Assembly (NCBI GenBank): GCA_040414495.1 | Contig: JBEDUI010000151.1 | Coordinates: forward strand, 1 to 55,050 | Source of the DNA: DATAVB01 sp040414495 | Lineage (GTDB): Bacteria; Actinomycetota; Actinomycetes; Mycobacteriales; QHCD01 | Reading direction: 5' to 3' | Length of the DNA: 55,050 nucleotides | In this document: positions 23,744 through 32,450 of the stretch, one piece after another | Numbering within the stretch: position 1 is the first letter of the stretch | How the letters are laid out: each line of letters begins with the position of its first letter | The notes under the pieces: model-generated | Databases searched by the model: none | What the model saw: the letters and a program-made list of their open reading frames with translations, nothing else | Told to the model about the DNA's origin: nothing | Position numbers and translations under genes: made by a program

Positions 23744-24892
23744 GTGCGGGTGGTGATCGTGACCGGAACGGATCCGGGGCATGTCTTTCCGGCCGCCGCC
23801 CTGGCCCGGTGTCTCCTTACCCGCGGCCATAAAACGACCGTCCTGGCCGCGGCCCGGTGGATTCCGGCATTGACCGGCGACGGGATCCCAGCCGAACCGT
23901 TGCCGAAAGGTCCACCGGAACTGCCCGAGTTGGCGCACGACCTTGGCTACCGGCTGCACGGGCGGGCCGGCGAGTTGGCACCGGCCTACGCCACGGCACT
24001 GCAGCAGCTGCAGCCGGACCTGGTCGTCGCTGACGTACTGGCCGGCGCCGGTGCCCTGGCGGCCGAAATGCTGGGCCTGCCCCGGGCCGAGTTGGTGCCG
24101 CACTGCCTGCACCTGCCATCGGTCGCGCTACCGCCACCGGGCAGCGGGCTGGCGACCGGTCGTACCGTCTTCGGGCGCGGCCGGGATGCCGTACTGCGGC
24201 GGCTGGACGGGCGGTCCCGACAGGCGGGGGAGCGACAGCGGGCCGCGGTACGCCGCGACCTCGGCCTGCCCGCGGCGGCGCCGGACCCGGCCGGCCGGTT
24301 GGTCGCCACCCTGCCCGGGCTGGAACCGGACCGACCGGACTGGCCGGCCCGTACCGACGTCGTCGGGCCGCTGCTGTGGGACCCGGCCCGGGTCCAGCTG
24401 GCCCCGCCGCCCGGTGATGGACCGCTGGTCCTGCTGGTGGCCTCGACCGCGCACTCGGGCCGGACCGGCGTACTGGCCGCGGCGCTGGAAGGACTGGCCG
24501 AAATCCGCCTAGCCGCACCGCAGCTCACCGAGTACGAAGGCACGCTGCCGCCGTGGGCGGTGGCCGGACCGGGCCGGCTGGCGCCGCTGGTGGCCGCGGC
24601 CGATGTCGTGGTCAGCGGGGCCGGGCACGGGATGGTCAGCCGGACCCTGGCCGCCGGCCGGCCTTTGGTCCTCGTCCCCGGCGGTGGTGACCAGCGCGAC
24701 CTGGCCCGTCGGGTCGCCCGGCTCGGGGCCGGCGTTCGGGTCGGCCGGTTGACCCCCGATCGGCTGGCCAAGGCCGTGCACCAGGTGCTGCGCAGCCCGG
24801 TCTATACGGACGCCGCCGGGAGGTTGGCGGCGACGCGTGCGATCACCGATCCGGTGGATGCGTGCGAACGGGCCGCGAATTGGGCAGGCTGA
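23744..24892 (+). CDS. UDP-glycosyltransferase-like (GT1/GT28 fold) protein
   Basis: The 382 residues start at GTG 23744. The N-terminal half has a Rossmann start, VVIVTGTDPGHVFPAAALARCLLTRGHKTTVLAA, and LQPDLVVADVLAGAGALAAEMLGLPRAEL. The C-terminal half has PPWAVAGPGRLAPLVAAADVVVSGAGHGMVSRTLAAGRPLVLVPGGGDQRDLARRV, the GT-B donor-binding block with VSGAGHG in place of the common THGG. A natural-product or lipid glycosyltransferase is likely. Alanine and arginine content is high. It is followed by the rhomboid gene with a gap of four bases. Confidence 0.8.
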   Translation: MRVVIVTGTDPGHVFPAAALARCLLTRGHKTTVLAAARWIPALTGDGIPAEPLPKGPPELPELAHDLGYRLHGRAGELAPAYATALQQLQPDLVVADVLAGAGALAAEMLGLPRAELVPHCLHLPSVALPPPGSGLATGRTVFGRGRDAVLRRLDGRSRQAGERQRAAVRRDLGLPAAAPDPAGRLVATLPGLEPDRPDWPARTDVVGPLLWDPARVQLAPPPGDGPLVLLVASTAHSGRTGVLAAALEGLAEIRLAAPQLTEYEGTLPPWAVAGPGRLAPLVAAADVVVSGAGHGMVSRTLAAGRPLVLVPGGGDQRDLARRVARLGAGVRVGRLTPDRLAKAVHQVLRSPVYTDAAGRLAATRAITDPVDACERAANWAG

Positions 24893-24896
24893 GTAG

Positions 24897-25691
24897 GTGG
24901 TGATCCCGGTCCATGACCGCAACCCGACCCGTCGCGCGCCGGTGGTGACGTGGACCCTGATCGCGGTCAACGTCGTCGTCTTCCTGATTTCCCCGGTCGC
25001 CCGGCTGCCCGGCGCGAGCGCGACGACCGCGGACCTGTGCTCGGAGCAGGCATTCTTCCTACGCTGGGGCGCCGTACCGACCGAGCTGGTGCACAACGAC
25101 CAGTTGCCGTTCACCGCCGGCCAGCCGGTCGCGCCGAACGCGTGTCTGCGGGTGACCCCGGACTACACCAAGATCCCGGCGCTCTCGGCGTTGACCAACA
25201 TGTTCGTGCACGCCGGTTGGCTGCACCTGCTGGGCAACATGCTGTTCCTCATGGTCTTCGGAAACAACGTCGAGGACCGATTCGGCCGGGTGCGATATCT
25301 GTTGTTCTACCTCGCGGTCGGGATGGCCGCGACCTACCTGTTCGCGCTCACCGGGCCGAATTCGACCCAGCCGCTCATCGGTGCGTCCGGTGCGATCGCT
25401 GGTGTGCTCGGGGCGTACCTGGTGCTGTGGCCGAAGGCGAAGGTTGTCAGCCTCGTACCGTTCCTGCTGTTTATTCCGGTACGGCTCCCGGCCTGGATAG
25501 TTCTGGTCTTCTGGTTCGTTCTGCAGGCGGTGTACGCCGAGGGCGCCGGGTTGGGCGGCGGTGGCGGGGTCGCGTACCTGGTGCATGTCTTCGGGTTCAT
25601 CCTCGGTGCGTTGGTCGGCCTGCTATACCGCCCGCGGTCCCGACCACGGCCGCCGGAGCCGTACCGACCGCTGCCGTACGGATATGGCTGA
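24897..25691 (+). CDS. Rhomboid family intramembrane serine protease
   Basis: The protein has 264 residues and about six membrane segments. Catalytic signatures are present: HAGWLHLLGNMLFLMVFGNNVED (the HxxxN oxyanion motif), LIGASGAIAGVLGAYLVL (GASGA with the nucleophile Ser) and YLVHVFGFILGALVG (the paired His). The C-terminus is Pro/Arg-rich. GTG codons at 24897 and 24900 are both possible starts. It cleaves transmembrane substrates within the membrane; the substrate is unknown. Confidence 0.9.
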   Translation: MVIPVHDRNPTRRAPVVTWTLIAVNVVVFLISPVARLPGASATTADLCSEQAFFLRWGAVPTELVHNDQLPFTAGQPVAPNACLRVTPDYTKIPALSALTNMFVHAGWLHLLGNMLFLMVFGNNVEDRFGRVRYLLFYLAVGMAATYLFALTGPNSTQPLIGASGAIAGVLGAYLVLWPKAKVVSLVPFLLFIPVRLPAWIVLVFWFVLQAVYAEGAGLGGGGGVAYLVHVFGFILGALVGLLYRPRSRPRPPEPYRPLPYGYG

Positions 25692-25779
25692 TACGTCGGC
25701 CGAAAAAGTTGGCACGATCTGGGGAACCCGAACCGCTGGGGTGCCGTCCCACACACGTACCGGCTTCGGGAGGTCGATC

Positions 25780-26244
25780 ATGAGAGCACGTCATGTGCTG
25801 AGCATTGCCGCATTCGCCCTTGCCGCCAGCGGCCTGGCCGCCTGCGGTACGCATACAGCGGGCACCGGATCGCCCGCCAAGCCCACCAGCCACACATCTT
25901 CGCCGACCCAGCAGCCCAGCAGCGTTCCCACCAGCAGCCGCAAGCCGGTCGTGGTGGACCTGCCAGGTGCGCCGGGGCGGGTCCGACTGGTCGTCGGCCA
26001 GCAATTGACGGTCCACTTCAGCACCGGCACCACGATCCAGCCCTCGCAGTCGAATTGCGCCAAGAACCCGACCACTGGCGTGCTGCGCCAGCTGTGCGGG
26101 GCCGGCGCGGACTACCACTACCAGGCGGTGACGCCGGGCAATTCGAACATGGTGTTCACCATCAAGCCCAAATGCTCCAGCGGCGCCGTCTGCCCGGACT
26201 GGGTGCAGCAGGCGCACTTCTCGGTCAGCGTGAGCAAGAGCTGA
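25780..26244 (+). CDS. Putative secreted lipoprotein
   Basis: The 154-residue protein starts at ATG 25780 after GGGAGG. It has a signal peptide ending in a lipobox (ASGLAAC, Cys at residue 23), a Ser/Thr/Pro-rich linker, and a small domain containing four further cysteines (NCAKNP, QLCGAGA, KPKCSSGAVCPD) that could form two disulfides. No family is recognised. It is probably anchored to the outer face of the membrane. A strong hairpin terminator follows. Confidence 0.75.
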   Translation: MRARHVLSIAAFALAASGLAACGTHTAGTGSPAKPTSHTSSPTQQPSSVPTSSRKPVVVDLPGAPGRVRLVVGQQLTVHFSTGTTIQPSQSNCAKNPTTGVLRQLCGAGADYHYQAVTPGNSNMVFTIKPKCSSGAVCPDWVQQAHFSVSVSKS

Positions 26245-26250
26245 TATCGA

Positions 26251-26283
26251 CAGGCGCGGCCGGATTCGTTCTGGCCGCGCCTG
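26251..26283. terminator. Bidirectional terminator hairpin
   Basis: Perfect 11-bp arms caggcgcggcc and ggccgcgcctg flank an 11-base loop, located between the convergent stops at 26244 and 26305. Confidence 0.8.
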
Positions 26284-26304
26284 CGCCATTTGTGAGCCGT
26301 CCAG

Positions 26305-27021
26305 TCAGTCGATCAGATGCCGGGTCCACCGTTGCGGTGCATCCAGGAAATCGCGCCAGTCCTGAATCAACGGCAATTCGTCGAACTCCACCGGGATGAT
26401 CCCGCGATCGTCCAATTGCAACAGTCGGGCACCCGGAAAAGCCGCCAGCACAGGCGAATGCGTGGCCAGTACGACCTGTGATCCGGTCGCGATGGCATCG
26501 GCCAAGAGCGCGATCAAGGTCAAACAGGATGTGAACGACAGCGCGGCTTCGGGCTCGTCCAGAAGATAGAGCCCGCGTTCAAAGCGCCGTGATTCCAGAA
26601 AGGCCAGAAATCCCTCGCCGTGCGAACGGGCGCCCAGCGGCCGGTCGTCGAAGGCCCGCAATTCGGTGCCCTGGGCGTCGATCGCGTCGAAATGCGCGTG
26701 CATCGCCTCGGCCCGCAGAAAACAACCGCCCTGCGGCGGCGGCCGTTCCCCATGCAATTCGAGACTGAAATGCAGGTCGGCGTCCTCAGTGGACGGACCC
26801 GGTCCCCAGTGGTGGACCTGGGCCACCAGCTGCCGGGACCAGGCGAATGCGGCCGCCTCGATCAGGGTCGATTTCCCGGAGCCGTTCTCACCCAGCAGGA
26901 TCGTGACCGGACGGTCGAGCGCCAACCCGTGCTCGCGCAGCCCGGCCACGGCCGGGACATCCCAATACCACGCACCACGATCCCGGATCCGTCTCTCGTT
27001 GACCGTGATCCGGTCGAGCAC
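26305..27021 (-). CDS. AAA/ABC-type ATPase (RecF/OLD-like)
   Basis: In 238 residues the full ABC-ATPase cassette can be seen: Walker A LLGENGSGKSTLIEAAA at about 43-58, a signature region around GEGFLAFLESRRFERGLYLLDEPEAALSF with Walker B LYLLDEPEAAL, and the switch VVLATHSPVLAAFPGARLLQLD. There is no coiled coil or transport domain. Such single-domain soluble ATPases are common in bacteria and of uncertain role; some pair with nucleases in defence. No nuclease neighbour is present here. Confidence 0.8.
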   Translation of the reverse strand: MLDRITVNERRIRDRGAWYWDVPAVAGLREHGLALDRPVTILLGENGSGKSTLIEAAAFAWSRQLVAQVHHWGPGPSTEDADLHFSLELHGERPPPQGGCFLRAEAMHAHFDAIDAQGTELRAFDDRPLGARSHGEGFLAFLESRRFERGLYLLDEPEAALSFTSCLTLIALLADAIATGSQVVLATHSPVLAAFPGARLLQLDDRGIIPVEFDELPLIQDWRDFLDAPQRWTRHLID

Positions 27022-27027
27022 AGCAGG

Positions 27028-27204
27028 TCAGTCCTCGTCCTCATCGTCGCGGGCCAGCCAGGTGGCCAGCCGCTCCATCGGCACCTCGAACTCGGGGTTG
27101 GCGTCGACAAAAGCGCGGAGCTGGTCGGCCAGCCAGGCGAGCGAGACGGTCTCCTCGCCGCGCCGGTCGGCCAGCTCCTCGATACCGCGGTCGGTGAAAT
27201 ACAC
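27028..27204 (-). CDS. DUF6104 family small protein
   Basis: The reverse strand from GTG 27204 encodes 58 residues: it begins with YFTDRGIEEL after the start, has an SLAWLADQLRAFVDANPEFEVP core and ends in ERLATWLARDDEDED. This is the actinobacterial DUF6104 pattern (MYFTDRGIEEL..., VERLATWLAR). It lies seven bases downstream of the kgd stop, the same position I recall from Streptomyces, so it may act with 2-oxoglutarate metabolism. Function unknown. Confidence 0.8.
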   Translation of the reverse strand: MYFTDRGIEELADRRGEETVSLAWLADQLRAFVDANPEFEVPMERLATWLARDDEDED

Positions 27205-27211
27205 GGTCGAC

Positions 27212-30200
27212 TCAGCCGAATACCTGCGCGAGCAGCGCCTTCTGCTCGGCCTCGTGCACCTTGCCCGAACCGGCGGCCGGGCTCGCCGCGGCCCGGCGCG
27301 AGGCCAACCGCAGCGGGATGCCGCCGGGCAGTTGGGCCGGCAGGTTCAGCGCCATGAACGGCCACGCACCCTGGTTCGCCGGCTCCTCCTGGACCCAGGT
27401 GAAGTCGGTGACGTTCGGGTAGCCGGCCAGCACGGCCCGCAGCGAGTCGCCCGGCAACGGATACAGCTGCTCCATCCGCAGGATCGCGGTATGCGTGTCA
27501 CCGCTTTGCGCCCGGGCGTTCATCAGGTCGTAGAAGATCTTGCCCGAGCACAGCAGCACCCGGCTGACCTCGTCCCGGTTGACCGGCACACCTACCGAGC
27601 CCGGGTCGTCCAGCACCGGGTTGAACTGACCGGAGGTGAACGCCTCGACCGGCGAGGTCGCGGCCTTGGCCCGCAGCAGCGACTTCGGCGTGAACACGAC
27701 CAGCGGCCGGTGGGTATGACCCAGCGCCTGCCGGCGCAACAGGTGGAAGTAGTTGGCCGGCGTGGTGCAGTTGGCGATGGTCATGTTGTCCTCGGCGCAC
27801 ATCTGCAGGCAGCGCTCGATGCGGCCGGTGGAGTGGTCCGGACCGCCGCCCTCGTAGCCGTGCGGCAGCAGCAGCACAACCCGGGACCGCTGGCCCCACT
27901 TGGCCTCGCCCGAGGAGATGAACTCGTCCATGATCGACTGGGCGCCGTTGGCGAAGTCGCCGTACTGCGCCTCCCAGACGACCAGCGCCTTGCGGTTGGC
28001 GACCGAGTACCCGTACTCGAAACCCATCGCCGCGAATTCCGACAGCAACGAGTCGTACGCCCAGAACCGCGCCTGCTCCGGGTCGAGATTCTTCAGCGGG
28101 GTGTATTCCACACCGGTCTTGCGGTCGACGATCACCGCGTGCCGCTGGGCGAACGTCCCGCGGCGACTGTCCTGACCGGACAGTCGTACCGGAATTCCCT
28201 CCAACAGCAGGGATCCGAACGCCACCAATTCGCCGAAGCCCCAGTCGATCCCGCCCTCGCTGGCCATTGCCGAGCGGCGGTCCAGAATGCGCTTGAGTCG
28301 CGGGTGGACAGTGAAGCCCTCGGGCAGACTGGCGTACGAATCGCCGATGCGCTTGAGGACCTCGTCGGTCACCGCGGTCGGGACCGTTTCGGCCGGGGTC
28401 TCGGCCATCACCGGTTCCGGCTTGGGCGCCCCGGTCGCGTCGCGGGTCTCGACGAAGACCTTTTCCAACTGGTCGTGGTAATCGCGCAGCGCTTCCTCGG
28501 CATCGGCGATCGTGATGTCGCCGCGGCCGATCAACGCTTCGGTGTAGAGCTTCCGCACCGACCGCTTGGCGTCGATGATGTCGTACATCTGCGGCTGGGT
28601 CACCGACGGGTCGTCGCCCTCGTTGTGCCCGCGCCGGCGGTAGCAGACCAGGTCGATGACGACGTCCTTCTTGAACGCCTGGCGGAAATCGACGGCCAGC
28701 TTGGCGATCCGGACGCACGCCTCGGGGTCGTCGCCGTTCACGTGGAAGATCGGCGCCTGGATCATCCGGGCCACGTCGGTGGAGTAGAGGCTGGACCGGG
28801 CCGCGGCCGGGCTGGTGGTGAACCCGACCTGGTTGTTGATCACCAGGTGCACGGTGCCGCCGGTGCGGTAACCACGCAGCAGCGAGAGGTTCAGCGTCTC
28901 GGCGACCACACCCTGACCGGCGAACGCGGCGTCGCCGTGCACCAGGATCGGCAGCACCGTGAAGCCGCTCTCGCCCTTGTCCAGCAGGTCCTGCTTGGCC
29001 CGGACGATGCCCTCCAGCACCGGGTCGACCGCCTCCAGGTGACTCGGGTTGGAGGTGATCGAGACCGGGATCTTCTCCCCGTTCCGGCCGGAGAACGTGC
29101 CGCGCGCGCCCAGGTGGTACTTCACGTCGCCCGAGCCGTGCGTGCTGGCCGGGTCGATGTTGCCTTCGAACTCTCGGAAGATCTGGCCGTAGCTCTTGCC
29201 GATGATGTTGGCCAGCACGTTGAGTCGGCCGCGGTGTGGCATCGCCATCACGGCCTCGTCCATTTCCAGCTGCGCGGATCGGGTCAGGACCGCGTCCAGG
29301 ATGGCGATCGAGGTTTCGGCGCCCTCCAAGGAGAACCGCGTCTGGCCGACGTACTTCGTCTGCAGGAACGTCTCGAACGCCTCGGCCACGTTGAGCCGAC
29401 CGAGGATGTGCTTCTGCTCCTCGGTGTCGACCTCCTCGTGGTTGACCTCGATGTGCTTCTGGATCCACTCCCGCTCTTCGGGATCGGTGATGTGCATGTA
29501 CTCCACGCCGACCCGGCGGCAGTACGAGTCGCGCAGCGTGCCGAGCACGTCGCGCAGCTTCATCACCCGTTCCCCGGCGAAACCGCCGACCGGGAACTCA
29601 CGGTCCAGGTCCCACAGCGTCAGCCCGTGCTTGAGGATGTCCAGGTCGGGGTGGCTGTGGAACTTCGACTCGAGCGGGTTGGTGTCGGCCATCAGGTGGC
29701 CGTTGGTGCGGTAGGCGTTGATCAGCTCGATGACCCGGGCCGGCTTGCCGATATGGCCCTCGTGGGTGTTGGTGATGTCCTGCACCCAGCGGACTGGTTC
29801 GTACGGGATGCGCAGCGAGCGGAAGATCTCGTCGTAGAAGTTGTCCGCGCCCAGCATGAGCTCGTGCATCCGCTTGAGGAACTCGCCGGACTGCGCGCCC
29901 TGGATGACGCGGTGGTCGTAGGTCGAGGTCAGCGTGATGATCTTGCTGATCGCCTGCTGGGCGAGCATTTCCTCGCTCATGCCCTGGAATTCGGCCGGGT
30001 ACTCCATCGCGCCGACGCCGATGATCGTGCCGATGCCCGACATCAACCGCGGCATCGAGTGCACGGTGCCGATGCCGCCGGGGTTGGTGAGGCTGATCGT
30101 CACGCCGGCGAAGTCGTCGGCGGTGAGCTTGTTGGTCCGGGCCTTACGGATCAGGTCTTCGTACGCGCTCCAGAAGGCGGTGAAGTCCATCCGCTCGCAG

Positions 30201-31063
30201 TTCTTGATCGCCGCCACGACGAGGGAGCGGCTGCCATCGTCCTTCTTCAGGTCGATGGCCAGGCCCAGGTTGATGTGCTCGGGCTCGATCAACGCCGGCT
30301 TGCCGTCCACGACCGCGAACGAGTTGTTCATCTCCGGCGTGGTCATCAGCGCCTTGACCAAGGCGTAGCCGATCAGGTGCGTGAACGAGACCTTGCCGCC
30401 GCGGCTGCGCCGCAGGTGGTTGTTGATGACGATGCGGTTGTCCGAGAGCAGCTTGGCCGGCACGGCCCGTACGCTGGTCGCGGTCGGCACCGACAGCGAG
30501 GCATCCATGTTGCTGACGACCCGGGCGGCGGCACCGCGCAAGGTCCGGCTGACCGCACCGGTCGGGACGGCGCTCGCGGCGGGCTTGGCCTGCGGCTTGG
30601 GTGCGGCCGGCTTCGGCGCGGCCTGCTGCGGCTCGGCGGTCCGGGGCGCGGGCGCGGCCGGGGGGTTGGTGCTGGCGGCCTGCGGGGTGCTCACTGCTGC
30701 GGCTCCGGTGCCGTTGGTGGCTGGGGTTGCGGGGGACTGGGGCGAGGGTCGGGTGACGCTGGAGGCGGCCAGGCCGTTGGACGAGAACGGCACCTTGGGC
30801 TTGGCCGTGGTCCCACCCGGGGGCACCTCGGCCCGGAAGTCACGGAAGAAGTCATGCCACGCACGGTCGACGCTGCCGGGATCGGCGAGGTATTTCTCGT
30901 ACATCTCCTCGACCACCCACTGATTGGGGCCGAATTGGTCGGGAGCGGTGGTTTGACCAGGCGTCTGGTCGGAGGATGCAGCGGCCGGCTCCGGCCGCGG
31001 GGAGTTGCTCGGTTGCTGCGTGTTCGTCGACACGGCGGCGGGTCGCCTCGTTTCGTGTTCCAT
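27212..31063 (-). CDS. kgd: Multifunctional 2-oxoglutarate decarboxylase/dehydrogenase E1-E2 (Kgd)
   Basis: This 1283-residue fusion is typical of actinobacteria. The first 110 residues include the E1 N-terminal helix (NQWVVEEMYEKYLADPGSVDRAWHDFF), a Pro/Ala-rich linker follows, then the acyltransferase-like E2 domain with STYDHRVIQGAQSGEFL. The thiamine-diphosphate E1 domain has AMPHRGRLNVLANI, HGDAAFAGQGVV and INNQVGFTTSP. The C-terminal transketolase-like part has WEAQYGDFANGAQSIMDEFI and LLPHGYEGGGPDHSTGRIERCLQMCAEDNM. It feeds the TCA cycle and lacks the lipoyl domain. ATG 31063 has AAGG six bases upstream; GTG 31033 is a less likely start. Confidence 0.95.
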   Translation of the reverse strand: MEHETRRPAAVSTNTQQPSNSPRPEPAAASSDQTPGQTTAPDQFGPNQWVVEEMYEKYLADPGSVDRAWHDFFRDFRAEVPPGGTTAKPKVPFSSNGLAASSVTRPSPQSPATPATNGTGAAAVSTPQAASTNPPAAPAPRTAEPQQAAPKPAAPKPQAKPAASAVPTGAVSRTLRGAAARVVSNMDASLSVPTATSVRAVPAKLLSDNRIVINNHLRRSRGGKVSFTHLIGYALVKALMTTPEMNNSFAVVDGKPALIEPEHINLGLAIDLKKDDGSRSLVVAAIKNCERMDFTAFWSAYEDLIRKARTNKLTADDFAGVTISLTNPGGIGTVHSMPRLMSGIGTIIGVGAMEYPAEFQGMSEEMLAQQAISKIITLTSTYDHRVIQGAQSGEFLKRMHELMLGADNFYDEIFRSLRIPYEPVRWVQDITNTHEGHIGKPARVIELINAYRTNGHLMADTNPLESKFHSHPDLDILKHGLTLWDLDREFPVGGFAGERVMKLRDVLGTLRDSYCRRVGVEYMHITDPEEREWIQKHIEVNHEEVDTEEQKHILGRLNVAEAFETFLQTKYVGQTRFSLEGAETSIAILDAVLTRSAQLEMDEAVMAMPHRGRLNVLANIIGKSYGQIFREFEGNIDPASTHGSGDVKYHLGARGTFSGRNGEKIPVSITSNPSHLEAVDPVLEGIVRAKQDLLDKGESGFTVLPILVHGDAAFAGQGVVAETLNLSLLRGYRTGGTVHLVINNQVGFTTSPAAARSSLYSTDVARMIQAPIFHVNGDDPEACVRIAKLAVDFRQAFKKDVVIDLVCYRRRGHNEGDDPSVTQPQMYDIIDAKRSVRKLYTEALIGRGDITIADAEEALRDYHDQLEKVFVETRDATGAPKPEPVMAETPAETVPTAVTDEVLKRIGDSYASLPEGFTVHPRLKRILDRRSAMASEGGIDWGFGELVAFGSLLLEGIPVRLSGQDSRRGTFAQRHAVIVDRKTGVEYTPLKNLDPEQARFWAYDSLLSEFAAMGFEYGYSVANRKALVVWEAQYGDFANGAQSIMDEFISSGEAKWGQRSRVVLLLPHGYEGGGPDHSTGRIERCLQMCAEDNMTIANCTTPANYFHLLRRQALGHTHRPLVVFTPKSLLRAKAATSPVEAFTSGQFNPVLDDPGSVGVPVNRDEVSRVLLCSGKIFYDLMNARAQSGDTHTAILRMEQLYPLPGDSLRAVLAGYPNVTDFTWVQEEPANQGAWPFMALNLPAQLPGGIPLRLASRRAAASPAAGSGKVHEAEQKALLAQVFG

Positions 31064-31190
31064 CGAGAACCTTGCGATCGTTCAGGTTACGCGGTCCGTC
31101 GATCCTCTGGTGACTGTGTGGGGGTTGTGCCTAAGAATTTGGTCACACCGGGAAATACCGTCCATCCGGATTGTGACCGGCGGCGGCGTA

Positions 31191-31688
31191 TCACGTGGGC
31201 GTACCGAACAGCGAGATGCAACTGTTGACGCCAAGGGACCGCAGATAGTGCGCGTCGACCCCGTGGCTGCCGACGTGGCGCAACTCCTCGAGTTGCCGGT
31301 CCACAGTCCCCGAATCGCCATCGACGCTGGCTTTCCGAATGATCTGCAGGTTGCGTATAAATCCGGCGACCGACTGCTGGGCCGGGTTCAGCCACTTGCT
31401 CTTGATCTCGGCCGCATCGGCGCCCGGCAGCGACAGTGTGCGCAACGCCGACACGGCCAGATCCAGGTCGGTGTAGTAGTTCAGCGCGTAGTCGATGCCC
31501 TGGCGAGTTGTCTTGGGCAACGGTTTCCCGTCCAGCCGGTGCTGGTATTTGACGCAGGCCGAGTTGGCGCGGGAGACGAATTTCGAGCGGTCGGTACCGC
31601 AGCCGGCAAGTAGTGTCGCGCAACTGGCCACCGCGGCAATCATGGCCAGACCGCGAACGGTTCGTACGGAGTTACGGACGCGGATCAT
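31191..31688 (-). CDS. Putative lipoprotein with small helical domain
   Basis: The 165-residue protein has a basic N-terminus, a hydrophobic core and a lipobox (TLLAGC, Cys at residue 30). The mature part is predicted to be mostly helical, with three or four regular amphipathic stretches and two further Cys (NSACVKYQH and VNSCISLFG) that may pair. No family is recognised. It stands between kgd (127 bases downstream) and the ABC permease gene, whose stop lies 6 bases upstream, in the same direction, so it may belong to the ABC operon. Confidence 0.7.
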   Translation of the reverse strand: MIRVRNSVRTVRGLAMIAAVASCATLLAGCGTDRSKFVSRANSACVKYQHRLDGKPLPKTTRQGIDYALNYYTDLDLAVSALRTLSLPGADAAEIKSKWLNPAQQSVAGFIRNLQIIRKASVDGDSGTVDRQLEELRHVGSHGVDAHYLRSLGVNSCISLFGTPT

Positions 31689-31694
31689 CTTCGT

Positions 31695-32450
31695 TCAGGT
31701 CACATCCCGACTGACAGTGATGGCGGCTCCGACGGCGGCAAAGACCAGCCCGTAAGCGATCAGCAGCAGTGCGGCCGGCGTGCGATGGAGCAGGTGAATA
31801 TCGTTCGGCGTTCCGACCGACCCGGTCAGCGCCGAGGCGAGCGCGCCGGGCAGGTACTTGTAGACCGACTGCACGGCGTGGATGGCGCCGAGAATGTTCT
31901 CGATGATGAACAGATAGAGGACCAGGCCGACGATTGCCGCAACCTGGTTACGCAGCAGGGCACCGAGCCCCACACCGATAATCCCGAAGATCGCCGTGAT
32001 GACGATGGCCGACCACATCGAGTCGTGCACGCCCGGCGCCGACAGCGAAACGTCGGCGATGAGTCGGTTCGACAACAACGGCACACCCAGCGCCAACCCG
32101 ACGATGAGGTTCAGTACGCCGAGTACGGCGCCCCAGACCAGATAGGTGAAGAGTTTGGCCAGGACGACGCTGGCCCGGATCGGGACCGACAGGAAGGTCG
32201 GAGTGACCGTCTGATGGCGGTATTCGCCGGTGATCCCGATGATGCCGAGAATCGCCGACAGCAGATAACCGAAGTTCGTACCGATCGTGATGATCGACTG
32301 CAATGCGTCCGACGCGGAGTCGGTCTTGCTGGTGTTCACCGAAACCAGCACGGTCAGCAGGCCCGAGAGCACGACCGAAATAAGGGTCAGGAACAGACCG
32401 GTCTTCGTGGTGAAGAGTTTACGGAATTCGGCGTGAATTGCCCGGAACAT
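31695..32450 (-). CDS. ABC-2 type transporter permease
   Basis: The 251-residue protein has six transmembrane segments in the ABC-2 arrangement: an N-terminal amphipathic stretch (FRAIHAEFRKLFTTKTG), the first helix, and the conserved GEYRHQTVTPTFLSVPIR cytoplasmic motif typical of bacitracin- or lantibiotic-type immunity exporters. Its ATG shares one base with the stop of the ATPase gene (TGATG), so the two are coupled. Substrate unknown. Confidence 0.88.
   Translation of the reverse strand: MFRAIHAEFRKLFTTKTGLFLTLISVVLSGLLTVLVSVNTSKTDSASDALQSIITIGTNFGYLLSAILGIIGITGEYRHQTVTPTFLSVPIRASVVLAKLFTYLVWGAVLGVLNLIVGLALGVPLLSNRLIADVSLSAPGVHDSMWSAIVITAIFGIIGVGLGALLRNQVAAIVGLVLYLFIIENILGAIHAVQSVYKYLPGALASALTGSVGTPNDIHLLHRTPAALLLIAYGLVFAAVGAAITVSRDVT

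Noticed and set aside
26305..27021. Possible two-gene defence system built on the ATPase
   Set aside because: No nuclease, toxin or transposon neighbour; flanked by a lipoprotein gene and kgd-linked genes, so there is no support beyond the ATPase fold.
26666..31228. A 1520-codon open frame on the plus strand opposite kgd
   Set aside because: It is antisense to a certain, full-length Kgd and has the Arg/Gly/Asp/Val-heavy composition of an antisense frame in high-GC coding DNA.
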